64,000 nt of DNA, from contig JADIIU010000048.1 in the NCBI GenBank assembly GCA_027603945.1, positions 1 through 64,000 on the forward strand, given 5' to 3'. The position numbers and the translations under genes were made by a program. This document shows positions 29,647 to 40,382 of the stretch, piece by piece. Within the stretch, counting starts at the first letter, position 1; each line of letters begins with the position of its first letter. The notes below the pieces were generated by a model. It worked only from the letters and a program-made list of their open reading frames with translations, ran no database searches and had not been told where the DNA came from. The stretch is from Terramyces sp. JEL0728 (Eukaryota; Chytridiomycota; Chytridiomycetes; Rhizophydiales; Terramycetaceae).

Positions 29647-31110
29647 TTATTTCAACTTTACAGTTGCGACTTCAGCAGTAGAACTTCCCATAGTGACAGT
29701 TGCTGCAGATACTTTCTTTTCATCTTTGGCAGTTGCCTGTTTCTTGCCCTTTGCATTAACCATCACTCTAGTTGCGTTTGCCATTTCTTCCAACAGCATG
29801 ATCAAAAAATAGAAATTCAAGCTGGATATGCAAGTATTTATACTTTGCAGTGCGAGGTACTGTCTATCGCTAAACGTCATTTTGTCCGCATCAAAATTGA
29901 TTAGACATGTAATGACTGCGGTTAGTAGCTGCAAGATAGCATAAATATAGACGCGTTGGTTGTTGTATTCAAATTTGTCACCCATCTTCTTTTTCTTGAA
30001 ATATTGGACTTGAAGCATTATAGAAAGGATCAGAATTGGCGGTAAAATAGCAAACCCTAGATAAATGATTTGCCAATAAAACCCAAGTGTGAGCGACACG
30101 CTGTACAGATCCATGAAATATTCTGGGTTGAATATTTGGACAAGCGAAATGTAATATGTCGCACCAAACAATCCAAAATGAAGCAAAACCCATATTGAAA
30201 TTGAAATAGTTTTAACGTACAGGGAAACCACTCTGAAAATGGAAAATAGAAGCTGCAAATTGGTAATAGAGAACATTAAGCTTCCTAGATTGGTAAGTGA
30301 GAGTATAAAGTAAACTAGATTCAGTAGATTGTCGTTTTCAAAGATTGTATTCTGGTAATACACGTTGCAAACAAGTTGGAGGAGCACCATTACCGCGCAA
30401 GAAATAAGCCAAATATCGGATCGTTTTTTACGCTTAATGTATTTTTGAACTGTCGAATAAAGTAGCCAGGTAATAGCCAGAATAGTCAATATGGCAAATA
30501 CTAGGTTTACAATTTCCAACTTTTCCGAATAGTTTGGGATTAGGAGCATTCCTGGATAATATGCGGTCCAAACTATCGACATTTCGCCATGCTCAATCTC
30601 TAAAATAGAGATGGATATGTTTCCCACGCTGAGAGAATTCATGGCACTGGATTCTGATGAAATCGAGTAATTTTCCACCAATCCTGAACAACCATCTTGA
30701 TTGTATATTTCGATCCGGTCTGCATAGCAAATGAATTGATTTTCCACACATTTACCCGAGTCTCTAATAAGCATTTCTTGGTATCCAAACAAACTATTGC
30801 TATCCATACTGTGGATATAACAATATTTGCCGCCAACAGCTTCTTTTGGTATAGATTGAGTAATAGAAAATTCCGAAAGGTAGTTGCGCGACACTCCCAG
30901 ATAATCAGAGGCATTTAACTGGTTCAAAGAAGAAAGGCAACATCCAATATCAACATCATATAAATCGAGTCCGCAATAAGGTATCGGATTGTACATGCTC
31001 GTTTCTACGTAGATGTCTGTAGGCACTGTTTCATTGAATACAATCATGGTATCTGGTACGCCAATGCAGCTGCTGGATAGCCATCCTGTTTGAAATACTG
31101 TTTGGGCCAT
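29647..31110 (-). CDS. cysteine-rich-ectodomain 7TM receptor-like protein, copy 6
   Basis: 487 residues, intronless, opposite strand to copies 1-5, starting MAQTVFQTGWLSSSCIGVPD. It has DIGCCLSSLN, LFGYQEMLIRDSGKCVE, the helix 1-2 link KRKKRSDIWLISCAV and seven helices ending YFLIMLLEEMANATRVMV. The tail is alanine/lysine-rich and lacks xRLLD. By its start and its DIGCCLSSLN motif it groups with copies 1-3 rather than 4-5. A deleted relic of the same family lies just upstream at 31323-31498. Confidence 0.8.
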   Translation of the reverse strand: MAQTVFQTGWLSSSCIGVPDTMIVFNETVPTDIYVETSMYNPIPYCGLDLYDVDIGCCLSSLNQLNASDYLGVSRNYLSEFSITQSIPKEAVGGKYCYIHSMDSNSLFGYQEMLIRDSGKCVENQFICYADRIEIYNQDGCSGLVENYSISSESSAMNSLSVGNISISILEIEHGEMSIVWTAYYPGMLLIPNYSEKLEIVNLVFAILTILAITWLLYSTVQKYIKRKKRSDIWLISCAVMVLLQLVCNVYYQNTIFENDNLLNLVYFILSLTNLGSLMFSITNLQLLFSIFRVVSLYVKTISISIWVLLHFGLFGATYYISLVQIFNPEYFMDLYSVSLTLGFYWQIIYLGFAILPPILILSIMLQVQYFKKKKMGDKFEYNNQRVYIYAILQLLTAVITCLINFDADKMTFSDRQYLALQSINTCISSLNFYFLIMLLEEMANATRVMVNAKGKKQATAKDEKKVSAATVTMGSSTAEVATVKLK

Positions 31111-31322
31111 TGGTAGCTCTTGATGACGTTTAATTAGTAAAGACGCGTAGAGTTAACCAGCATATAGCCTTCTAACATGTGATGAAATTTATATTAATAC
31201 ATTTTTTCAATTGTATAGTACCTTCAATTTACGTTGCCTATCTGGTTGCAATATTGGGGACTTTGATCCGACAGGTATATTCTGAACCAGAGTTCTATAA
31301 ACTGCATCTGGCAAAGACAATC

Positions 31323-31498
31323 TCACTGTTCTTTGGTTGAAACCGTCGCAGTAGAGCTTTTTGATGGCAATACCAGATCTAGCAACTTGGGTTTCTTTTG
31401 CCAATCTGGTAATTCAGCCATTAATAGTACCAGCAATAGAAAACTCGTAGCGTTTGCAACTTGTATGAGCCATGCAGTCTGAAATTTATCTGTGCCAT
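31323..31498 (-). pseudogene. internally deleted relic of the ectodomain-7TM family
   Basis: From ATG 31498 the DNA matches the family start (MAQ, then after a small frame break FQTAWL), then jumps directly to the family's end: VANATSFLLLVLLMAEL corresponds to the last helix and PKLLDLVLPSKSS to the LxLLD tail. Nearly the whole ectodomain and six helices are missing. It can still be read as a short open frame but is best seen as a deletion relic of a seventh copy. The gap 31499-31749 holds no gene. Confidence 0.75.
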
Positions 31499-31749
31499 GA
31501 TAGGGGTTGATGACGTGCATTGAAATATGGTGGACTATACCATCTGAATGGAACGATAAATTAGTGAATTTGGTTATCGTCTAATAAACTTTGCGGTAGC
31601 ATAAACTCACCATCAATAATAATATTGCAAAGTGTTACTTGTTCAATCGTCGCCAGATAAGCTCTATCCTGTTAAAACACAACGAACATTAGTTCGTGGT
31701 TCAGATCAGCAAAGTACTCAAATCAGAAATGTTTTTATTAAATATACAG

Positions 31750-32181
31750 TTACGATAATAAATTGTCTATATCCATAACTTTCGAAGAGTTGGTTTGGGT
31801 AGATTTGGGGCTTATTGGCACAGGGTGACTATCGTTTGTTTGGGTAGAATTCGGACTTATTGGCACAGGGTGACTGTACGGTAGAGGCACAGCTACGACT
31901 GCCATAGCTGGCCTTGCATAGAAGGACGAGAAAAACTCTTTTTGATCTACTTTTTCTTGCAGCTCTCTGATATATTTAACAGTGTTTTCCAGTATAGTGA
32001 GTTTTTGGAGGTAATCCTGGTTACGGTTTGATGGAACCATTGTTTTTAATTGCAGCATACAATTTGCAATGCGTTCTCTGCGTTTTCGCTCTATTGCCGT
32101 GTGTGATACCTTGCGAAGTTTTTCCTTCTGTTCTAGCGTTAATTGCTGCTTCGGAGACATGTTTCCGTGGTTCTCTTCCAT
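31750..32181 (-). CDS. bHLH transcription factor
   Basis: 143 residues, one exon, from ATG 32181. The basic region SHTAIERKRRERIANCM has the His, Glu and Arg of class B bHLH factors that read CACGTG E-boxes. Helix 1, a loop (VPSNRNQDYLQ) and helix 2 (LTILENTVKYIRELQEKV) follow. The C-terminus contains a near-perfect 15-residue tandem repeat built on SHPVPISPxSTQTN. No other domain is present. Small fungal bHLH proteins of this type regulate metabolism or development; targets are unknown. Confidence 0.85.
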   Translation of the reverse strand: MEENHGNMSPKQQLTLEQKEKLRKVSHTAIERKRRERIANCMLQLKTMVPSNRNQDYLQKLTILENTVKYIRELQEKVDQKEFFSSFYARPAMAVVAVPLPYSHPVPISPNSTQTNDSHPVPISPKSTQTNSSKVMDIDNLLS

Positions 32182-32330
32182 CCTTTTTATAGTCGAAAAA
32201 ATTAGAGATAGGAAAACGATAAGGCGAGTTGTGGCTTATGTTACCAACGTTTTAGTGGATAATCAAATCGCTATGGAGCGATACATGAGATTCTTTGTAT
32301 CGCACGTGTTCAAAATCATAGATTCAATTT

Positions 32331-32651
32331 TCAGAGTTTTCTCTCTCCATTTGCCCGTAATTTTTTAAAGTTTAATCCCGTTTTTGAATTTGTCATATGA
32401 AACACCTCCACACTTTTCAGTTCACTGATCACGCACAACTGCAAACATTCCACCATAGTGACGAAATGTATTGATAACTTGTTGATTAAAAAAAAGAGTT
32501 GGTGATTGATGTCCTCGTATTTCTCTTGCAAGCTGTCTAAGACCAAGTAATGGACAGAATTTAAATTCCGTATGGCCGGATAAATTGATAAGGAATTCCG
32601 TGTTTCAGATGGAACAATTTTTAGATTCACTCTGATAACCCTAATACTCAT
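32331..32651 (-). CDS. hypothetical small protein
   Basis: A 106-residue open frame from ATG 32651 with no recognised domain, signal or repeat, between the bHLH gene and the Iks1-like kinase. The composition is unremarkable. It may be real or a chance frame. The stretch 32652-32937 shows nothing else. Confidence 0.25.
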   Translation of the reverse strand: MSIRVIRVNLKIVPSETRNSLSIYPAIRNLNSVHYLVLDSLQEKYEDINHQLFFLINKLSIHFVTMVECLQLCVISELKSVEVFHMTNSKTGLNFKKLRANGERKL

Positions 32652-32937
32652 ACTGGTAACCGCTGGTTCAAAAGATCAATACCAACCCAATTACACATCT
32701 TTCAATTACATTTTATTTTCGCGATGATCATTGATAAGCTTATCGATGACGAACAATGAAACTCTTGTGCCGTCGTGCGACTAGAGAGAATCAAATAAAA
32801 ATATTTGTATTCAAATCAACGAGATTGGCGCAGGGAAATCAAAGCCGAGTATTATCACCAACATTAAAGAACTGCCGGTGGTTCTCATTGAGATGAATTG
32901 ATTCGTTGGAGTCTCGATTGGTTATTTACAAGATTTA

Positions 32938-34700
32938 TTACGAAGCACATTGCGGTGAATACCCACAAACAGCAACTGCACCACCAAAAGCAGCAACGAG
33001 CAGGTATTCGTTTCGAATCACGTACACTAGTATGCAAAGCCCTAGAATCGTAGTTTGAATTAACCAGTTCAAATTCACAGGGTAGCAGTAAAAAGACAGA
33101 GAAACCTAGATTAGCTAATAGTACCTGGTACGCAAGTGGAATCAAAACAAGTGCTTTTGTATTCCAAGAAACAGCGCGCACTGGTGGGATTGGTTCTGGT
33201 GTAGGCACAACCTTCTCTTCAATTACAGCAGGCTTAGTTTTATCTTTAATCAAATGGTCTGCTTCATCAGCATCCTGGTATTCATATATAGATCCATTAG
33301 GCGAATCAAACTCCTCGATATATTCTATTACTTCTTGTATGCTAGGTCTAGCTTCGCTCTTGACCATCAGCTTTCTAATGAGGGTTCTATATACCAATTT
33401 TACTCTTTTAGTTTCCGGCAAGTCCAGGTCTTTGGTTTGGAACTCTACAATTTCCTTTTTCAATAGATCAACATCTTCAGTTTGAGTGTATGGTACTGTA
33501 GAAAAACATATATAGTATAATAGTACACCTAAAGACCATATATCTGCCGATAAAGAGTGATTCGGCAGATACTGCCCGTTCACTTTGATCAGCATTTCAG
33601 GTGGCATGAATTCCAATGTGCCCGTTGCACCAGTCCGAACTCTTTCAATATCCGTATTCATCACTTCGCATTCTCCAAAATCGCTAATCATTATCCTTGG
33701 TATCCCGGCATCATTATAAGATAAAAGCAAATTTGGTGGTTTCAAATCTCGATGGATGATTCCATTCTGGTGTAGGTGGGATAGTCCTTGACATATATCA
33801 TGGAAAAGGCTTTTGATCTCCATTGGGTTCAGGAATCTAGTCTTTTTATCATTCAGCAGTCCGATGCCACCATTCGCAGGGGCATTTGATTTTGAATAGT
33901 CAATGTCGCTCAAGGTATTTGGAGGCCAGCTCTTGTTGATCTTTTCCGCTCTTTTCCGTTTAAGCTTCTTTCGTTCTTCAGGTGTCAAGTTTAGATTAAG
34001 CGTATCTTCAACTTCATCTGACTCTTGTATATTGATATATTCTTCCAAATTGCCTCCGTTTGCCAGTTCCATCAAGATAAACAAGCATGGCACTTCAGGC
34101 GCTGCAATTAATAAATATTACAAAACGTATTTAATTGTCTCGCTTCAATCCAGGCGTGCTTGTACTCTACAATATTCGGATGTTTAAGCTTTCCTAATAG
34201 AGTAACCTCCTTCAACATTCGCACAAGCCAAGAATGGGATTCGCCAACCGGTATCGCTTTTACAGCAAACATTCCGATGTTAACTCCTTGAAGTACATGT
34301 TGCGCAAGAAACACCGATCCTCGCTGCCCTCTACCCTATCATCAACAATACCTACCAGTTTCTTTTGCTCCACAAAGAATTTATCATAATAACCCTGATT
34401 AAGCGATTGGCTGAATTCTTGATGTGCCTCTTGCAGGAAATGAAAGTATTCGTTATGGATATACCTGGATTTGAGGACATTTCCACAAAGCGAGCAAGTG
34501 GAATCTAGCGGATTAGGCTTTGTCAAGATTAATCGCTTCTCGATCTGGTTGTACAGAACCAACTGCCCGCTGTGTGTTTCGACTAGTACTCTATTATTAG
34601 GGTTAGTATTTTGGTGAACTAGTTCCGAATGCTCTGCTTTATCTGCCGGTGGTTTGATTACCAGCAGTGCTTTTGATAGCTCGCTGTCCAGCGATTCCAT
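32938..34700 (-). CDS. IKS1: Iks1-like serine/threonine protein kinase with C-terminal membrane helices
   Basis: Four exons (34700-34356, 34335-34122, 34101-33125, 33105-32938), 1704 nt, 567 residues. An N-terminal zinc-like pair (STCSLCGNVL) precedes an HFLQEAHQEF segment typical of fungal Iks1 proteins. The kinase follows: GRGQRGSV glycine loop created by a 20-nt splice, FAVKAIPVG with the lysine, HRDLKPPNLLL, DFGECEV, MPPEML and DIWSLGVLLY, with an insert rich in KRKRAEK between the lobes. The last intron (33106-33124, 19 nt) opens a hydrophobic C-terminus with probable membrane helices (TTILGLCILVYVI and LLVAAFGGAVAVCG). The yeast protein's role is poorly defined. All catalytic residues are present, so it should be active. 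Confidence 0.85.
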
Positions 34701-34781
34701 TTTATTGTATGAATAATTTTGACCAAATAAATAAAACACAAGTCATGCTTAAGGATTAGTGATTCATCTAATCCGGAGAGT

Positions 34782-35490
34782 TTATTTATCTTTGATCAGT
34801 TTACCAAATCCAGTCGCTGAATCGCCAACAACAACTGCAACCACCACCAATACAGTAGATATCACCATAGCAATTGGAGACAGGAACCAGAAAAAGTATG
34901 GGATTGCAAAATACAGAGATCGAATGCCAGCTGTATAAAATGCAGACCCATTGTTCAGCATTTCAGATATATGCGCAGTCGTCTCACCAAAATCATCTAT
35001 ATCCTGATCAAAATCAATTTCGTCTTTAATATTTACTCCCATTTCAAATCCAGCGTGTAGCAAGTATCTAGCTGCTTGCAAGAAACAAAAGAACGCTGTA
35101 AAGTTGAATGTGATTACCAGGATTGCTTTGATTGGAGTGTATTTGCTGAAAACAATTGTATCATATACCGGATTGAATTTCTTGTTTCGTAGTTGCTCAA
35201 TACTGAGTACCAGCACCACCGCATTGAATCCGATTGTTATTGAAGCTTATTATCTATTGATTACCTGTTGCTAGAAATATAGTGACGAATATCCAATTCC
35301 GTAGTGTCTGGACAGTGAGCATATCCCCGCCGCTCTTTAATGATGTTTCCTTAACCCATGCTTTGCGGACATAGTACATCCATCCGCCAGTTGTCTTTTT
35401 AGGGCGAAAGTATACTTTGTAAAAGAAATATGCAGTGTAGAGCGCTAGCAAGCAACTAGCGATTGTGACGCACACTTGATCTCTATCCAT
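34782..35490 (-). CDS. DUF599-family membrane protein, copy 1
   Basis: 229 residues, two exons (35490-35265 and 35246 side: 35245-34782) around a 19-nt intron that restores IFLATASITIGFNAVVLVLS. Four hydrophobic segments are visible, with WMYYVRKAWVKE after the first and IRSLYFAIPYFFWFLSPIAM before the last. This layout is that of DUF599 proteins, whose function is unknown. It ends in AATAAA-overlapped TAA. The next gene on the same strand is a diverged tandem copy. Confidence 0.75.
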
Positions 35491-35526
35491 CTCGTGTTTT
35501 TTTGTAGTGAAATATAAATTGGTTTA

Positions 35527-36362
35527 TTAAAGAACCACAACCAGATTACTAATACTTTGCGCTTCACTTAAACTTCGCCTAGATGCTGCTAGTGACTGCA
35601 TTTCGATATATTCTTTCGGTGTTACAAGTCCTATATTGCCGTCTGATATCACCAACATGCAGACAACTACTATACTAGAAATCAATAGAGCTATGGGACT
35701 AAAGTACCAAAACACTATAGGCATGGAGAAGAATACACCTCTGATTCCCATTGTAAAGTAACTTGCACCAAAGTTCAACATTGAAGCTACGTGCTCAACT
35801 GTTTCTTTTGTATTTTCTCCGGGATGAAACCTCATTTCCTCGTCCATTTGTATTCCTAGTGAAAATGCAACGTGATTAAAGTATCTGATTGATTGGGTCA
35901 AACACTATCTTAGTCTGAATTACAAAGAACGAGAAAAAGTTGCAAGTCATCACGATTGCGGTTTTGTAGTAGACATTCGGACTGTACACTAGTTCAGCGA
36001 TATACGGATCCGTCACTTCTGAAGTTATATTTGACGATTGTATTATCATGTTGATTGCTGTGAACGCGATTGTCAGAACTGTAGTCGCTAGAAATGTTGA
36101 AACGACAATCCAGTTTCTATTTAGTTTCGGGATACCTCAGTGACTGGACTGCGAGAATATCACTGCCGTTTTTCTTGCTTTTCGTTACTTTTACCCATGC
36201 CCGTCGAACATAATAATTCCACCCAACCAGTGTACTGGGGTTTCTGTATACTAATCCATACACTATCCAAAATGCGTAGACACTTAGGACAAATGAAGAT
36301 ATTCCGATACATACGTTGGCCGTCGTATCATTTAGTAGCAAGTCTGTTGAATTTAAACTCAT
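35527..36362 (-). CDS. DUF599-family membrane protein, copy 2
   Basis: Three exons (36362-36136, 36116-35924, 35904-35527), 265 residues. It matches copy 1 along its length: GWNYYVRRAWVKVTKSKK, NWIVVSTFLATTVL, and IRGVFFSMPIVFWYFSPIALL. The two introns are both 19 nt (36117-36135 and 35905-35923); only the first corresponds roughly to the splice region of copy 1, so intron content differs between the copies. It has a longer acidic/serine tail and two possible N-glycosylation sites at the start. The stop overlaps AATAAA. Confidence 0.75.
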
Positions 36363-36699
36363 GCAAAGAATTTTTCAGGAATACATACCGTGTATCCCCC
36401 ATACATGGCTCGAACAACCATCGATCAATACTATCCTTGTTATTGAAAACGTTCCGTTTAACTGGACGCATTGACCGGCCGTTTTGGCATATCTCCTAAT
36501 CATTGGCTGGAGCCCGATAGTGCCGATAACAAACAATCAGCTAGTAGATACCAAGATAACAACAAACAGCGTGTTTGATAACTATCGGGATTACAAAGAA
36601 CACAGCCAACTTCTCGGCGGAGAAACCGGAATTTTAACCGCGAGACTAGCAAGTAGAATAAATATTGTTATTTATTAAATTTATACAATGGATATTTGG
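36363..36699 (-). other. unresolved interval with possible coding remnants
   Basis: On the minus strand an open stretch around 36380-36530 would encode IGLQPMIRRYAKTAGQCVQ and a following IVLIDGCSSHVWGIHG, and another around 36570-36650 a hydrophobic AVFFVIPIVIKHAVCCYLG. Neither has a convincing start or splice solution. They could be exons of a missed gene, a 5' part of the DUF599 copy 2 gene, or a relic. Confidence 0.2.
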
Positions 36700-37014
36700 T
36701 TAATTTATAGTTTTCTTGTTTTTCTTTCCACTCTTTCGGCGACAAAAAGATGGAAACGATATTTGGCTTGGTGATGACAATGAAGAAGGAGAAGATCCAA
36801 ATTCATATGTGCTAGTTGTATGTATAGATATGTCGTCTGCAAAATATTCGATAGTCGAGTATGGAATTTTAGTTGAATTGAGTCTATCCCAGTCAAACGA
36901 GTTTGGTTCTATTGAGCAAAATTCGGTTAGTTGGCATTTTTCGCTGCAGTATAGGCAGTCTGATGGGACTTGTTTGTCACAGACGAGACACCAACTTGTA
37001 AAATATTCAGACAT
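36700..37014 (-). CDS. Ecl1-family small zinc-binding protein, copy 1
   Basis: 104 residues from ATG 37014, one exon. The N-terminus MSEYFTSWCLVCDKQVPSDC leads into LYCSEKCQ, the CxxC...YCSxxC pattern of the Ecl1 (extender of chronological lifespan) family. The middle is acidic and serine-rich and the end is basic (RRKSGKKNKK). Members in fission yeast promote survival in stationary phase and bind zinc. Two relatives lie at 43837 and 44400, on either side of the phosphatase cluster. Confidence 0.7.
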   Translation of the reverse strand: MSEYFTSWCLVCDKQVPSDCLYCSEKCQLTEFCSIEPNSFDWDRLNSTKIPYSTIEYFADDISIHTTSTYEFGSSPSSLSSPSQISFPSFCRRKSGKKNKKTIN

Positions 37015-37901
37015 TCAGGGGTTGACGGGAAACGGAAGCTATTTAAAGTAATCAGGAGGGCCACTTTAAGGAAACGTGAGCGATTCCTACAGGTCACACA
37101 AAGGTGGACCCGAGTATCCCAGGTCACTTGAACAATAATGAACACAAAAAAACCAAAAAATTTAGAGTAATTGCAGCCGTACTAAATCAGCAATAGAATG
37201 GAACCGCAACGTACTTTTAGCAATCTTTTTTTTGTTCCTGTTCCTATCGGTTTTGCTGGCTGATATAAAAGGGCTCTTTTGTAATCATTATCAGCTGAGA
37301 AAATCCCCCCAATCGCCACATCTCTTGCCCAAATAAGGGATATTGCGAAAGGAAAGAAATAAAAGGTGTCATCAAAAGGACATATGTTTGCGATTATGCT
37401 GCTTTGATTTAGCTTGTATGTGCTGGTAGCGGCGATAGGGAATTAATAGTTGGGTTTGAGACCGTCAAAGCCACCACACAGCAGTTATTGGCAAAACCAT
37501 AAAAGAAAACGTTGTGTTCAAAAAGAGTAGAGATGGGTGATCGCACTCATCACTCCCATCAAACTCTGCCTCTAGGTGCAAATTCCAACTTGTTCATTGA
37601 CATTCATTAATTTTAAATGAAGTCACAAGACCATGGTACATCTCATGAGCAAAAGTCATAATGACAATTTAATGTTGGTCTATTCTGGCATAGACGCACA
37701 TTTCTGCGACCTGCTGTCAGCGGATATGTATAGATCCTTGCATCGCTACTCGATTAACCGCAAGTGGTTGCTCGTTTGACTGATTAATGCACAAATCAGT
37801 CTCATCACCAACCGAATAGTTGAGTTGAAAATCAATGAATAAAGTACCGAAAAAGTATCTAAAAATCTATTCTGCAGCTCATTCTGTCTATTGAAAAGCA
37901 G
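37015..37901. other. intergenic, no gene seen
   Basis: This 0.9-kb stretch has no open frame with recognisable features on either strand and no tRNA-like fold that I can see. It should contain the promoter of the Ecl1-like gene and the 3' flank of the first phosphatase gene. Confidence 0.6.
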
Positions 37902-38898
37902 TTAAAACTCTATGGTTCTTTGGTCTAATACAGTCGTAACATCATCAACATCTTTCAGCGACTCTAGGAATGGTATCAAGGAGAGCAACTCGGTATCTTG
38001 TCTGTCGTCATACCAGCTAGTAATTGGAATAGCGTTTGCAGGGTGGAACAAATAGCAAGTATGGAGATTATCCACTATAATCACATCTTTCAGTGCTCTT
38101 CCTAGTAATCCTAAATCCTACCATTAATCCCAAGTACTTTGACATAGATTCCTTTGTGATGGACGCAGTGCTCTCTGAATAGTCTATGCTTTACTACTTT
38201 GTGTGTGTCAATTTTATCAATCACCGAATTCGCATACTATTGTTAATGGAATATACCAATGATACTGATGCGGTAAAAACAGCAATTTCATAGTATTTAG
38301 ATAAAGTAGAAAGAAACAAGTCGAGACCAGGTCGTAGCAAAACATTCAATTTGACTATTTTGTTTCCTAAATCCAATTGTAAGTGGATATCTGCATCCGC
38401 AACGGGTTTGAATGACGAATGGACTAGAGTTTCATCCAAGTCAAGCACCAGCAATTTCTTTCCTTTGTGTTTCTCGTCTTGCGGAGGTAAAATATTCGTC
38501 ATTCCCTACCATTAACTAAAAATACCGAGATAGACATGGCTGTTGCTGATCTGCTGACACTTGGCATTGTATTTGCTCTATCCAATACTTGATTTCCACC
38601 AAAACAAGAAGCAAAGCAAGAGAATATCGATTCCTTTTCCACAATGATTACTTGTTTTGGTTTTTTAAAATCCATATCAAATTCAGGTTCTTGCAAATCA
38701 GCTGAAGCTAGCAGTTACTCTTTGTAAACCTTTCTTCATGGAATGTCTGCTTTTAAAATCCTTATGAGTAAGCGTTTTTCTTTGTTTTACAGTCTCGACA
38801 ATTGGGAGTAATTCCAGCTCGGCTGTTTCTGTAAAGTCATTGATTTTAATTTCCTTGTCTTGCAGTGTTAATGAATCCAAATTCAGTTCAGAATCCAT
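37902..38898 (-). CDS. FCP1/NIF-type (Psr-like) phosphatase, copy A
   Basis: Five exons (38898-38730, 38707-38526, 38505-38257, 38236-38138, 38117-37902), 915 nt, 304 residues. The HAD phosphatase core is clear: [16 protein letters not shown] with nucleophile Asp, VFTASVSL, and IIVDNLHTCYLFHPANAIPI as the third motif, where the usual DNSP reads DNLH. The N-terminal region has SCFASCF, a cysteine patch shared by all four copies, which may be lipid-modified as in yeast Psr1/Psr2. Introns are 22, 20, 20 and 20 nt. Unlike copies B-D it has no intron after HSSFK. Substrates of related enzymes are phosphoserine/threonine proteins. Confidence 0.88.
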
Positions 38899-38961
38899 TG
38901 AAAAGATTTTTCAATGTGGACCATTTATACTTTCTTGCCATTTTGGGATGGATATAAAATC

Positions 38962-38999
38962 AACCATTCGGATAGTAGGAATTGGCTATCCGAATGGTT
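38962..38999. repeat. perfect inverted repeat upstream of copy A
   Basis: AACCATTCGGATAG (38962-38975) and its reverse complement (38986-38999) flank a 10-nt spacer, so a 14-bp hairpin or a palindromic protein site is possible. It lies between copies A and B, about 65 bp upstream of the copy A start. Confidence 0.6.
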
Positions 39000-39024
39000 T
39001 GGTAATATTATTCCTTCATCTTCA

Positions 39025-39074
39025 AAAAGCCGATTAAAAGTATCCAATCACATTAAAAGCCGATTAAAAGTATC
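39025..39074. repeat. 20-bp direct repeat, 30-bp period
   Basis: AAAAGCCGATTAAAAGTATC occurs at 39025-39044 and again at 39055-39074, just past the 3' end of copy B. It may reflect a local duplication or paired regulatory sites. Confidence 0.55.
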
Positions 39075-39090
39075 ATATTAAAAAGTTTAT

Positions 39091-40065
39091 TCAAGTACTA
39101 CACATTTGATTTAAAACTAGTGAAACATCTTCGATGGATTTCAAGTCTTCCAAAAACGGTAACAATTCATGCAGCTCTGTGTCGTTCGGATTATCAAACC
39201 ATCCAGTGATAGGTATGGCATTAGCCGGATGGAACATGTAGCAAATAGGAGAGTTGTCTACTATAATAACATCCTTCAGCTCTCTTCCCAGCAAAGACAA
39301 ATCCTGGAATTAATATCGTTTACTTTGACGTAATTGCCCTTATGGTGGATACAATGCTCTCTAAACAGACGGTGAGTAATGACTTTGTTGGTATCAATGA
39401 AATCTATAACTGGATTCGCATACTGAAATTAATCGTAATTACCAGAGGGATTGAAGCTGTAAAAACAACAATTTCAAATACTTTAGAAACTTGCTGTAAA
39501 AACTCTCTACAGCCTGGTCTTACAAGCACATTAACTTGATAATCAACATTATTCATTTCCAGGTGAATTACATGATCTGCTTTAGGAATGGGCTAAAATT
39601 AACTGCATTTACTTTGAATGAAGTATGAATAAGCGTTTCATCTAAATCCAATACCAGCAACTTTTTACCATAATGCTCTGGCTTCTGTTGTGGTAAAAAC
39701 GGCTTCATTTCCGACGAGGGCGATAATGCACTTGGTCTTGATAATGATAGTTTGGCTAACGGAACTGCTGTGGCTCTAGTTACTATATTTGATGCTGCTA
39801 GACATGGAAATATACATGAAAAAAAGTTTAATAGTGGTGGGAATGAATTGTCTTCCTTTGGACTTTCCATTGGTTTCGTTGCTGGAATATAACTTGAATG
39901 TCTGACACCGGCTTGCGATATTCGTTTCTTTGTTCGCTCCAGTGTAACTGAATCCATTTCGTCATTTGGCTCTGTGAATTGAGTTGCTATGTGGGTGTAG
40001 TCGTCTTCTTTGTCGATTTTTAGGTTTGACAGGTCTGCTACAGTCTTGTCCAATTCACTAGTCAT
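39091..40065 (-). CDS. FCP1/NIF-type (Psr-like) phosphatase, copy B
   Basis: Four exons (40065-39613, 39592-39443, 39422-39324, 39303-39091), 304 residues. Core motifs [24 protein letters not shown] and IIVDNSPICYMFHPANAIPI are intact. The N-terminal patch reads FFSCIFPCL. All three introns are exactly 20 nt, and two sit at the same codons as in copy A. The intron after HTSFK (39593-39612) ends in a normal TTTTAG, unlike its counterparts in copies C and D. An N-terminal serine-rich, acidic region probably gives regulation or localisation. Confidence 0.88.
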
Positions 40066-40382
40066 TTAGGTTTGAAAAAATAAGAGTGCTTTTTGTTTAA
40101 TAGTGTGACACAAAGTATCAATTTTCTGTGGCTGGTCTTTCACTTTCCTTTGGCTGTGATCCAAAGAAAGGTAGTTGAGTGTACAAACTATCGGCAATAA
40201 GCTATTGGTAGTTGTCGGCAATAAACTACTCGCAACCAGTAATAAACAGTCCGAATTTGAATTGAGCATGCGAGGTTGTCTTGAAGCCAAAAAGACTTTA
40301 ATGCTCGCACGAATACATAGCCATCCGCATTGTTGGCATGAGAGGGAGAGTCAAATACAAAACAAAATCATAATTTTACATT

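Noticed and set aside
31207..31404. Minus-strand open frame following the receptor relic
   Set aside because: It overlaps the relic in another frame and has no domain or good start; treated as chance.
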